Positions 1 to 8,054 of a DNA stretch of 20,927 nt are shown piece by piece. The stretch is from Welwitschia mirabilis (Eukaryota; Gnetophyta; Gnetopsida; Welwitschiales). Position numbers and translations under genes: made by a program. The DNA is taken from positions 204,425,039 through 204,445,965 of the forward strand of contig JBOZIK010000001.1 in the NCBI GenBank assembly GCA_051453625.1. Reading direction: 5' to 3'. The notes beneath the pieces are model-generated. The model was not told where the DNA came from. It did no database searches and saw only the letters and a list, made by a program, of their open reading frames with translations. How positions within the stretch are numbered: the first letter of the stretch is position 1; each line of letters opens with the position of its first letter.

Positions 1-734
1 TGTTACATTAGAATAAAACTTCAACTTTAATGAAAAATGCAAAAAGTGCAAAATAACATGTCATAATAAGAATAAGGATAATGACATAGAGAACAAATCA
101 AATGACATCCAATAAAAGCTACATTATTTAGAAGGTAAAGAATCCTCCTTTAAGAATACATGCTAAAATTTATAACTTCCTTAAATAACCACCCAAATAT
201 AAACCGCCTTACATAACTATCCATCAGCTACATCATGATAAAGCTTTNNNNNNNNNNNNNNNNNNNNNNNNNNNNNNNNNNNNNNNNNNNNNNNNNNNNN
301 NNNNNNNNNNNNNNNNNNNNNNNNNNNNNNNNNNNNNNNNNNNNNNNNNNNNNNNNNNNNNNNNNNNNNNNNNNNNNNNNNNNNNNNNNNNNNNNNNNNN
401 NNNNNNNNNNNNNNNNNNNNNNNNNNNNNNNNNNNNNNNNNNNNNNNNNNNNNNNNNNNNNNNNNNNNNNNNNNNNNNNNNNNNNNNNNNNNNNNNNNNN
501 NNNNNNNNNNNNNNNNNNNNNNNNNNNNNNNNNNNNNNNNNNNNNNNNNNNNNNNNNNNNNNNNNNNNNAATTTAGTATTAGTGATCCTTAAGAAAGGAT
601 ACTTTGCCATAAATTTCTTTCATTACCAATTAAATTTCTTAAGGTTTATTTTGTGATTTGTAGTCTCTATCACTTAATGAATCTTGTACATAATCATTCA
701 TACTTTTCATTCTTATGAAGGGCTATGAAGGATT
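1..734. other. Gene-free AT-rich stretch with a sized gap
   Basis: No reading frame, RNA gene or motif is supported here. The only long open frames on either strand run through the N gap and carry fewer than 20 real residues, so they are artefacts. The part before the gap is A-rich and the part after it leads into the 401-bp duplicated unit. Confidence 0.6.
248..569. other. Assembly gap (322 N)
   Basis: Run of 322 N. The odd length suggests a size estimated from paired ends. No duplicated flanks are visible, unlike at the 100-N gaps. Confidence 0.95.
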
Positions 735-1135
735 AGAGAGACTAAGTAATTCATCAACACTCATGAAGTGAATGTGAGTATGTTACCCTATCTAAACCTT
801 GATGACCTGATGATTCTATATTATATTTCAAGGATAGAAGAATCATTAGAATAAAAGTGTAGCATTGGATAAATCAAACAGACCTTTGAAATACATATAT
901 TCCCTATGTCATCAATAAAAAATTACATTAAAACTATTAAATTTTAATTTTCATTTGTTTTATTTTGATTTCTACTGTTACTTAGGATTTTTATGTTGCT
1001 TTTAATAAATTACTACATATATATCCCTATGAAAGATAAATTCTAGGTTATTACCTAGCTTAAATCTAGTTAATTGCTAAAAAAGAACAATTTTGCTATC
1101 ATTACTAGGAATATTGATATGATAGCTTTTTGAGA
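735..1135. repeat. 401-bp duplicated unit, copy A
   Basis: This 401-bp stretch matches 1236-1636 at the same length, with roughly 4% substitutions by eye. The two copies directly flank a 100-N gap, so they are most likely the two unmerged ends of overlapping contigs, perhaps from different haplotypes. No coding potential is seen. The unit carries an 8-bp perfect inverted repeat near its right end. Confidence 0.85.
1095..1126. repeat. Hairpin in 401-bp unit
   Basis: GCTATCAT at 1095-1102 and ATGATAGC at 1119-1126 form a perfect 8-bp inverted repeat with a 16-nt loop. It is kept in the second copy of the unit. Confidence 0.5.
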
Positions 1136-1235
1136 NNNNNNNNNNNNNNNNNNNNNNNNNNNNNNNNNNNNNNNNNNNNNNNNNNNNNNNNNNNNNNNNN
1201 NNNNNNNNNNNNNNNNNNNNNNNNNNNNNNNNNNN
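1136..1235. other. Assembly gap (exactly 100 N)
   Basis: A 100-N placeholder, the usual symbol for unknown gap size. It is flanked on both sides by copies of the same 401-bp sequence, so the true gap may be zero or negative (an overlap). Confidence 0.95.
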
Positions 1236-1636
1236 AGAGAGACTGAGTAATTCATCAACACTCATGAAGTAAATGTGAGTATGTTACCCTATCTAATCCT
1301 TGATGACCTGATGATCCTATATTATATTTCAAGGATATAGGAATCATTAGAATAAAAGTGTAACATTGGATAAATCAAGTAGACCTTTGAAATACATATA
1401 TTCCCTATGTCATCAATCAAAAATTACATTAAAACTATTAAATTTTAATTTTCATTTTTTTTATTTTGATTTCTACTGTTAGTTAGGATTTTTATGTTAC
1501 TTTTAATAAATTACTACATATATATCCCTATGAAAGACCAATTCTAGGTTATTACCTAGCTTAAGTCTAGTTAATTGCTAAAAAAGAACAATTTTGCTAT
1601 CATTACTAGGAATATTAATATGATAGCTTTTTGAGA
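1236..1636. repeat. 401-bp duplicated unit, copy B
   Basis: Second copy of 735-1135, equal in length and colinear without visible indels of any size. The sequence then continues into unique DNA at 1637, while copy A is preceded by unique DNA at 734. This is the pattern expected of overlapping contig ends. Confidence 0.85.
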
Positions 1637-2174
1637 GTGCATAATTTTTTGTGGTTGGTATTGATCTCTTTCAATGATACCCAAAATAGTGATTTTTGTT
1701 TTTCTTTTTATCATATTTTTTACATTTTATTTCATTTTTAGTAATGGCTAGTACTCCTTTTCTAATGAAACCTAAACAGATCTAAATTTTGAGTTATATT
1801 TAGTTTACTTCTCTAACTTAACTCATATTTCATCTTAGAAATTTCTTTGTAGATTCAACAATGTTTTTATAGGTAGTAATCAAAGGAGGAAAAGACTAAA
1901 TTTTAATTCTAACATTTTTTTTACATGTTTTATGTTTTTTTTAAAATTTCTTTTTCATAAATTTTATTTTATATTTTGTTAAATTCTAATAAATTTTTTA
2001 AAAAAACAATGATCTATTTTCCTAAGTTATATTTTTCAAGCTACAATCGATTGTCTTTTTAATTAAGATTTTTTTAAGACCTTGTAACATGAAATATTTT
2101 TCATAGATCCAATTGTAATCTCTATCTTTTCTTAAACTATTATTTTGCACAACTAGTATCACTACATTTCCCTA
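1637..2174. other. Gene-free T-rich stretch, possible LTR remnant
   Basis: No coding frame is seen. The T-rich DNA ends in CACTACA just before a primer-binding-site-like sequence at 2175, so the stretch could be the decayed end of a plus-strand LTR. I see no matching second LTR in the window, so this is inference only. Confidence 0.25.
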
Positions 2175-2190
2175 ATTGGTGCTATCAGTG
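2175..2190 (+). other. Primer-binding-site-like sequence
   Basis: ATTGGTGCTATCAGTG resembles the plant retroelement primer-binding site complementary to the 3' end of initiator tRNA-Met (TGGTATCAGAGC), with a two-base insertion and mismatches. It lies 9 bases after CACTACA, a plausible LTR end, and about 70 bases before the start of the plus-strand ghost frame. Position and orientation fit; the sequence match is only fair. Confidence 0.35.
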
Positions 2191-2259
2191 TTTTTGTTTA
2201 GAAGCCTTCCAAAATCCTATTATAACCTATTTTAATCTCTCTGAGATCTTTTTCATATT

Positions 2260-3760
2260 ATGTCTTCTTTGAATCCTCAAAAAACTAGAAAAATGTAGCA
2301 TTATAGTGATTTATACTAATCATTTTTTTGAAACTTAGCATTAGTTGAACATGTAATACATTTAAAATACCTTCTAAACTACAACCATTAATAAGAACTA
2401 TGAAAATCCGTATAACTTTTAGAACTATGTTCAATCTATACATGATTATATTCAATCTTTACAAAATTACTTTTACATAACCTATACCATTTCAAATCTA
2501 GATATCCTTCTGACATTAGGAAAATCCATAGATTAACCTCTTATAATCTTGAGTTTGAATATTCTTGTTTTTAATAAAGACTATTTAATTTGATGCCTTG
2601 CAATTCCCATTACAACTCTTATCCTTCATCTTTTTTTTTAATATTATTATCATTTAACTAATACGCTCCATAATTCTACACTCAATAAGCCTCCTCACCT
2701 TTCTTAAAATGTATCCTATAGAGATTTTTAGAAGGTTCTATTTAAATCTCTTCAAACATTTTTAAAACTTCTTTATGTTATTTAAAATAACATTTTGAGG
2801 GAACGATGGAATCTTGGTAATAAACCATGAAAACTTTTGAGTAAATTCTTCAAAAAGTAACCTAGACCAATGCTTAAATTACTAGCATTCTTAATCAACA
2901 AAATGAGGATAACTTCCCTACATTTTACAAATCGTATAGTCTTGAAAACTTTGAAAGGATTAATCATAGTGAATAATACTCAAGTCATATTCTTTAAGAA
3001 TGAAGAAGAAAATAATGAAGAAATCCATAAGGATCTTGAATTTAAAAATACACTAGATAATAATAGATTATGTAAAAGTAGGCTATACATTAAAGTAGAA
3101 TTAAATGCATTACATGATGAGAAATCAATAGAAAATAGGTAACTATTTATAAAAGATAATATCTTTGAGAGTTATATAAAAAAGGATGAATCAATAAGTG
3201 ACATTCATAAGAGGGACAACATTAAAAAGAACTTATGTTTGATTTATAACCATTATTTCTTGCATAATCACATAAGAAAAAATCTCCTAATAATCTTACT
3301 AAAAAGGAATATTATAAAAAAGCCTATACATGATCCATTCTATGAAAAATCATTTTCTTAATAAACTTTTAAGCCAACTATGTTATCTTCTAAGCAAGAC
3401 ACAAATCTTAATGAATAAGACAAACCATTTTTTATTAATCCTTTTAATGAACATTTTCCTTTTCTAAGGGTCATTAATTCATTCTTATTTTCATCTTAAA
3501 ATTATATTTTACATGAGTTATTCAATAAGCGTAAACAAGCTAAATGGACTATTTCTAACTTTAAATGCATAAATTTTCCTACTTATATTGATTTTGTTCC
3601 AAATTTCATGGATTTATGTATAAACATATATAAGGATTTTCTATTAGTTTAGAATGATTTGCATAATTTTGCCTCATCCTACAACCTTTGCATTCATCAC
3701 CATCTTGAGCCTTCATAGATTCATCACCTTGAAAAATGCCTTTTAAAATTTTTAATTTTA
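2260..3760 (+). pseudogene. Decayed long reading frame, family not recognised
   Basis: A ghost reading frame. It may begin at ATG 2260 (MSSLNPQKTRKM), shift frame near 2390, then stay in a single frame from 2399 to at least 3652. From 2870 to 3358 only one stop (3140-3142) interrupts 163 codons, although random DNA this AT-rich should stop about every 12 codons. Further stops lie at 3359, 3362, 3416, 3497 and 3650. The product would be hydrophilic, with an acidic patch (NEEENNEEIHKDLEF) and a basic, aromatic segment (NKRKQAKWTISNFKC, then FPTYIDFVPNFMDLC). There is no signal peptide, membrane segment, zinc knuckle or polymerase motif. Its place after a primer-binding-site-like sequence suggests the first ORF (gag or polyprotein N-terminus) of an LTR retrotransposon; an endogenous plant pararetrovirus is an alternative. 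I cannot assign a family. It is certainly non-functional. Confidence 0.5.
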
Positions 3761-4424
3761 TTGTATAAATTTAGATTAGAATTTTTTTTTGAATAGAATT
3801 TTTTTAAAGATATATTTAGTTTAAAAATAAAAACATTAAAAACACTTGTGCTTAATGGCCTTTTCCATTGTAAACCATCCAAGTACTATGACTTGTACAA
3901 TTACCACCTAAACCCTTTCACCTAAAAAATTCCACTTTTTATTTTAAACACAGTATAAGTTATTATCATCTCAAACCTTATCATCCATCACTCCACTTTG
4001 GTACTACTTAATAAAACTCATTAACCATCATCCTTTTCTACTCATATGATTTTCTAAGATTAGATGGTCCTAGTTGATGGTTCATAATAAATAAACTACT
4101 AATAATTAATCATCTTATCATAATGAATTATGTCTAATTTAAGTCTACTTATACCTTTTAAGAAGATTTTTTTTCTTATTTTATAAAGTTATCTTATTAA
4201 GGTTAGTATTACTTATAGTATTCTAAAGGTGGAATATACTTTCTTGTTATGCTTTATATTTTCAAAGAATTTTATAGGAACAAGATTTTTCTTAAGTAAA
4301 CTAATGAACTAATGATCCCGTTCATGTACATATCAATATATTGAAAATGACAAGAAATGATTGAAACAAAATAAAATTTCTCCTCCTCAAAAAGCACACT
4401 ATATATTGATTAACTATAAATTTT
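3761..4424. other. Gene-free junction between two relics
   Basis: AT-rich DNA between the end of the plus-strand ghost frame and the integrase end of the minus-strand gypsy relic. The gypsy 3' LTR should start in or beyond this stretch, but I find no LTR ends or target-site duplication. A purine-rich run on the minus strand at about 4380-4393 (GAGGAGGAGAAA) is the only polypurine-like tract. Confidence 0.3.
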
Positions 4425-4857
4425 GTTTACTTAACTACATTAGAACTATTTTTCATTGGTTTGTGGATGATAAACATAATCTATTCTTTGTTCAATTCCA
4501 ATGGATAAAAGAAGTCTTCTACAAATATGATATATAAAATAAGTTTCTTGATCATTAATTATAATTCTAGGAAAACCAAAATGTTAAAAAATATAAGTTC
4601 TTATAAAATTGCAAATGGTTCATCATTCAGAAAATTAGAAATAACTTCAGCTCATTTAGTAACATAATCAACAACCACTAAAATATAATTGTTATCATTA
4701 GAATATGGTTTAGTAAGGCTCATAAAATCAACTCACTAATAATCAAAAGGTTTAGATTTAAGAATAAATTTAAGAAACATATTATAAGAATAAATAATTC
4801 TACTATAATGTTGACAAGCATTACACCTTCTAGCAAAATAAAAAGGATTATAAAAAA
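4425..4857 (-). pseudogene. Gypsy integrase remnant (zinc finger end plus core)
   Basis: Integrase inserts retrotransposon cDNA into the chromosome. The CxxC half of its HHCC zinc finger reads CNACQ at 4814-4825 (preceded by FYNPFYFARR), and the same frame runs through SKPFDY to VDFM. The first catalytic Asp is kept (codon 4727-4729), followed by NNYILVVVDYVTK and a stop at 4652-4654 where the family has Trp. After a frameshift near 4580 comes FPRIIINDQETYF, with the second Asp at 4551-4553, then YHPQT near 4455-4469. The third acid (Glu, usually eight or nine residues after the P of HPQT) falls in a region of stops and is not recognisable. The HH half of the finger and the C-terminal domain are missing. 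Confidence 0.85.
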
Positions 4858-5172
4858 TACTAGGTCAATAAGACAATGACAAAAACAATAATAACCAAGA
4901 AAATATTGAACTTGTTTTGTATTTATTAAAGGAGTTAGGCTTTTAATGATACTTACATTTTCAGCATCCATCCTAATTTTCTTACTAAAAATGTAATGAC
5001 CTAAGACAATTCCATTATCAACTAGAAAAATCTCTTCTTCCAACTCAAATATAGGCCACTCGCAATGCATATATTAAATCTTTTCTCTAATATTTCTAAA
5101 ATTTATTCAACATTTTTACTAAATATTAAGAATTCATTCATAAAAAATTTCAATTAAATCCTCTAACATATT
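4858..5172 (-). pseudogene. Gypsy RT C-terminal (thumb) fragment
   Basis: An open frame at 4720-5070 begins MHCEWPIFELEEE and contains GIVLGHYIFSKKIRMDAE and VQYFLGYYCFCHCLID. This matches the post-YMDD part of Ty3/gypsy RT (family pattern GIVLGH.IS..GI..D followed by SFLG..GFYRRFI). The Met is not a true start: the frame is the middle of a polyprotein. Upstream it is linked by a frameshift to the palm domain across the 5173-5272 gap. Downstream of SFLG the family normally continues with RNase H for several hundred residues; here the sequence passes within about 15 codons to the integrase zinc finger in another frame. From 4857 down to 4720 the open frame is only a shadow of the integrase frame. 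Confidence 0.8.
5066..5172. repeat. 107-bp duplicated unit, copy A
   Basis: Matches 5273-5379 over 107 bp with three visible substitutions and no indel. The two copies flank a 100-N gap, so this is most likely an unmerged contig overlap. The sequence encodes, on the minus strand, the RT segment around the catalytic motif. Confidence 0.9.
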
Positions 5173-5272
5173 NNNNNNNNNNNNNNNNNNNNNNNNNNNN
5201 NNNNNNNNNNNNNNNNNNNNNNNNNNNNNNNNNNNNNNNNNNNNNNNNNNNNNNNNNNNNNNNNNNNNNNNN
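5173..5272. other. Assembly gap (exactly 100 N)
   Basis: A 100-N placeholder between two copies of the same 107-bp RT segment. The gypsy pol reads on correctly if one copy and the gap are removed, which supports an artefact. Confidence 0.95.
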
Positions 5273-5379
5273 TGCATATATTAAAGCTTTTCTCCAATAT
5301 TTCTAAAATTTATTCAACATTTTTACCAAATATTAAGAATTCATTCATAAAAAATTTCAATTAAATCCTCTAACATATT
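5273..5379. repeat. 107-bp duplicated unit, copy B
   Basis: Second copy of 5066-5172. It continues without a break into the rest of the RT palm at 5380 and above. Confidence 0.9.
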
Positions 5380-5883
5380 AAAAATGATATCCATCATTGC
5401 ATATTGAAAAGTTACATAGGCATTATAAAGTCTGAAAGACATGTGTCTAAAGGTAAAAGTTCCAAAAGATGAAGTGAAAGTTATTTTTAGTTAATTCTTA
5501 CTAGCTATACAAACCTAATTATAACAATTATACCTATTAAGAAAGTAATAAAAGACATGTCCTTGGATTATATCAAGAAATTTGGTTAAAAAATGGTAAG
5601 CTTTATTAAGTTTTTAAAAATAAATACACATTATCCACTTTCCATCTTTTTTAGGCACTACCATCATAAGGCTAATCCACTCACTATTACATATGGCATA
5701 AATAATTTTAACATCCATAAATTTAATGATTTCATATTTTATGATTTATTTAAGGGCTGGATTTAATCTTCTTTGGGGTTACCTAATAATATTTGCATGA
5801 TCCTCAAGGCATATTTTATATTAAATAATAGAAGTAGGAATGGCTATTAAATCTTTGTGGGTTTAAGCAAAAACATTATCCTT
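5273..5883 (-). pseudogene. Gypsy reverse transcriptase palm/fingers remnant
   Basis: RT copies element RNA into DNA. One uninterrupted frame runs from 5883 to 5341 with stops but no frameshift. It reads IPTSII, a stop, YKICLEDHA, then QRRLNPALK, then IIYAICNSEWISLMMVVPKK (5641-5658 is PKKDGK), KLNKA, FLNRYNCYN, SSFGTFTFRHMSFRLYNA and TFQYAMMDIIFNMLEDLIEIF. These are RT motifs in family order. Catalysis is lost: the motif A Asp (family FLDGYSGY) is Asn at 5536-5538, and the motif C pair (family MDD) reads Tyr-Glu-stop at 5341-5349. A stop replaces the Trp of the upstream FGWT motif at 5863-5865. The PKKDGK-type loop lacks the long insert seen in classic Athila elements. Confidence 0.9.
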
Positions 5884-6066
5884 AAAATTCAAAAGTGATA
5901 TTAAAATCACTTTGTATTAAGGAGAAATATTCTCATTTATTATCAAAGTTTTATTTTTATCATCACATATAAATATATATTTTAGTCCACTAGGTAAAGG
6001 TTTTAGATTTAAATTAAAGTTTTTTGTTTCTATTAAGTTTTTTCTAGAGTTGACTCTTATGTTATA

Positions 6067-6285
6067 TTATTGTCTGGATAATAAGGGTGTACAACCTCTC
6101 TTAAAGTATGAAATATTAGTTGTTTTTAGATATTTGACTTCTTCACAAATTATAGTTTTAGTTTCTTCATTCTTTTGATTAAAATAGTCAGTTCCTAAAT
6201 GTTCATAATCGAGTTCTTCATGATTAAAAGCTCTTAAATTTTCTACTTTAGGTGGATCATCATATAAGATAAGCTCATAAAGCAT
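6067..6285 (-). pseudogene. Linker between gypsy protease and RT
   Basis: An open stretch on the pol strand (MLYELILYDDPPKVENL onwards, 72 codons) sits between the protease remnant and the RT remnant. It is acidic, has no catalytic motif and does not match any domain I know. Its position fits the variable protease-RT spacer of plant gypsy polyproteins, so it is probably part of pol and not a separate gene. The ATG is unlikely to be a real start. Confidence 0.5.
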
Positions 6286-6311
6286 TAACCATTTCTATTC
6301 AATGGATGATA

Positions 6312-6776
6312 TTATAAAAATGACTTAATGTCTTCTTCTACATTCTGATCATTAGCTAAATTGTTTTTAGTGGCATTAAAAATTCTAATGGTAAATAGTT
6401 TATTTTCTAAGTGATAATCTATCATTCTAGTTTTTGTATCAATAATACAATCAACTGTTATCAAAAATGTTTTACCTAAAAGTAGTGAATAAACTTCATT
6501 ATACTTAACTTCAATCATAACTATATCTATTGGATAGAATGCTTCCTTAATTTAAATCATCAAACCTTATATTACTCCTGTTGTATCTACCAATTCTAAG
6601 ATAATATATGTGGGCTTAGTTCTACTTTCCAAATGAATTCTCTAATAAATTTATAAAGGCATAAGGTTAATAATTACTCCTATATAAAATAAGACTTTCT
6701 TAATTCATTTATTTTCCTCTAAAGTAATAGTAACTATTATTTCCATAGAAACCTTAAATTTTAAACATTTTTGCAA
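6312..6776 (-). pseudogene. Gypsy aspartic protease (retropepsin) remnant
   Basis: Retropepsin cuts the gag-pol polyprotein. The minus strand reads LQKCLKFKVSMEIIVTITLEE, a stop, KKVLFYIGVIINLMPL, then after stops ESRTKPTYIILELVD, then IEVKYNEVYSLLLGKTFL (LLLGKTFL at 6462-6485), then CIIDTKTRM and a tail TIRIFNATKNN. The family pattern is KALCDLGASINLMP, then LQLADRS, then ILLGRPFLATARTIID, so order and spacing agree. The active-site Asp of DLGAS is replaced by Tyr (codon 6684-6686) and the Ala-Ser after Gly is Val-Ile, so the enzyme is dead. The stretch 6312-6518 is fully open but starts in mid-domain. Confidence 0.85.
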
Positions 6777-6923
6777 AACTAAGTTGGTTATAGATTAAGC
6801 TAGGTAGATTTTACTAGATATGGTTTATTTTTGTTTACTCCTAATTAGGTCTTTCCATGACTTAGAATAATTAAGATTTTCTTACAAAAGTTTCTAAAAT
6901 GATAAATTCATGCTTTCATCTTG

Positions 6924-7057
6924 CATTAAGGGTTTGAAATGATCATTAAATGTAGCATTAGTATTTAATCTATTAAGCCAAAGAGTTGCAGTTTTTTTCC
7001 TTTATCTTAAAATGATTTTTCTTATTAAGCTTATTAATTAAAGGAGAAGAAAAGTTA
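6924..7057. repeat. 134-bp duplicated unit, copy A
   Basis: Matches 7158-7292 with a few substitutions and one- to two-base length changes in T runs. The copies flank a 100-N gap, so this is probably a contig-end overlap. Confidence 0.88.
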
Positions 7058-7157
7058 NNNNNNNNNNNNNNNNNNNNNNNNNNNNNNNNNNNNNNNNNNN
7101 NNNNNNNNNNNNNNNNNNNNNNNNNNNNNNNNNNNNNNNNNNNNNNNNNNNNNNNNN
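7058..7157. other. Assembly gap (exactly 100 N)
   Basis: A 100-N placeholder flanked by the two copies of the 134/135-bp unit. Confidence 0.95.
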
Positions 7158-7292
7158 CAATAATGGTTTGAGATGATCATTAAATGTAGGATTAGTATTT
7201 AATCTATTAAGCTAAAGAGTTGCAGTTTTTTCCTTTATCTTAAAATGATTTTTTTCTTATTAAGCTTATTAATTAAAGGAGAAGAAAAGTTA
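7158..7292. repeat. 135-bp duplicated unit, copy B
   Basis: Second copy of 6924-7057. It continues into unique sequence at 7293. Confidence 0.88.
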
Positions 7293-7508
7293 TGATTTTT
7301 TAATATTTTAATATCCTCTTCTTATTGTTCATATTTTTTATCATTTTTGAAAGTTGAATGCTCATGGGTAGGAGGTGTTATGTCATTTTCACCTTTTGTT
7401 ATAATCTTGCATTCTTTTCTTACTTCATTAGGGTTAGGCAAGGGTTGTGTTGTAAGTGATCCTTGTGGTTTTTGATTTGCAAGCATAGTTTATTAAAGAA
7501 AGTTCACT

Positions 7509-7673
7509 NNNNNNNNNNNNNNNNNNNNNNNNNNNNNNNNNNNNNNNNNNNNNNNNNNNNNNNNNNNNNNNNNNNNNNNNNNNNNNNNNNNNNNNNNNNN
7601 NNNNNNNNNNNNNNNNNNNNNNNNNNNNNNNNNNNNNNNNNNNNNNNNNNNNNNNNNNNNNNNNNNNNNNNNN
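7509..7673. other. Assembly gap (165 N)
   Basis: Run of 165 N inside the gag-pol linker. The flanks are not duplicated, so this looks like a sized gap with missing sequence. Confidence 0.95.
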
Positions 7674-7870
7674 TATTTCTAAATGGTTGGAAATTTAAAT
7701 TATTTGTTTAAAAGTTCTTAACTTTGTTTTTAAAGTATTAAAATTTAGGTTGTTCATCATTCTATGTTGAAACTGATTTTTATTTTGATTTTGATTTCTA
7801 AAGTTTAAAGACTTTTTATTAAAAGCACACACTTCTTCATAAATTTACTCTTTATAAGTTGGCAATGAAG

Positions 7871-7912
7871 ACATTATTTTATTACATGATAATTGTCTTC
7901 ACACAAATCACA
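7871..7912 (-). other. CCHC zinc-knuckle remnant in gag
   Basis: The minus strand reads C-D-L-C-E-D-N-Y-H-V-I-K-stop-C, exactly the CX2CX4HX4C spacing of the nucleocapsid zinc knuckle that binds element RNA. All four zinc ligands survive although one spacer codon has become a stop. Confidence 0.75.
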
Positions 7913-8030
7913 AGTTGGAAGCACGTTTTTTTAGTTGTCACTTTTATATCTAAAATAATTTAAGTGTGTTTTTTCAAAGTTGTTATGAAATCCTTAATTA
8001 CATTTACTAGTCCTTTTCTGATTTCATTTC

Positions 8031-8054
8031 CTTTCTTTCTTTCTTTCTTTCTTT
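8031..8054. repeat. (CTTT)6 microsatellite
   Basis: Six perfect CTTT units followed by a T-rich run with ATTT units. It lies inside the gag remnant and is probably a later expansion. Confidence 0.9.

Larger units (their letters stand above)
6777..7674 (-). pseudogene. Gag-pol linker region of the gypsy relic, mostly unreadable
   Basis: Lies between the gag zinc knuckle and the protease on the minus strand. It contains the 134/135-bp duplication around one gap, plus a second gap of 165 N. Only short lysine-rich fragments can be read. In this element group the stretch normally encodes a variable gag C-terminus and protease leader. Nothing else is visible. Confidence 0.4.

Noticed and set aside
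233-610. Open frames on both strands across 248-569
   Set aside because: Almost all residues are N; fewer than 20 real codons exist.
1070-1265. Two minus-strand open frames across the 1136-1235 gap
   Set aside because: Created by N and by the duplicated edges; no motif in the readable part.
2782-2967. Minus-strand open frame of 61 codons
   Set aside because: Antisense to the plus-strand ghost frame and without any motif; a shadow.
4380-4393. Polypurine tract of the gypsy element (minus strand GAGGAGGAGAAA)
   Set aside because: Lies less than 100 bp after the integrase HPQT motif, with no TG-type LTR start behind it; too weak to call.
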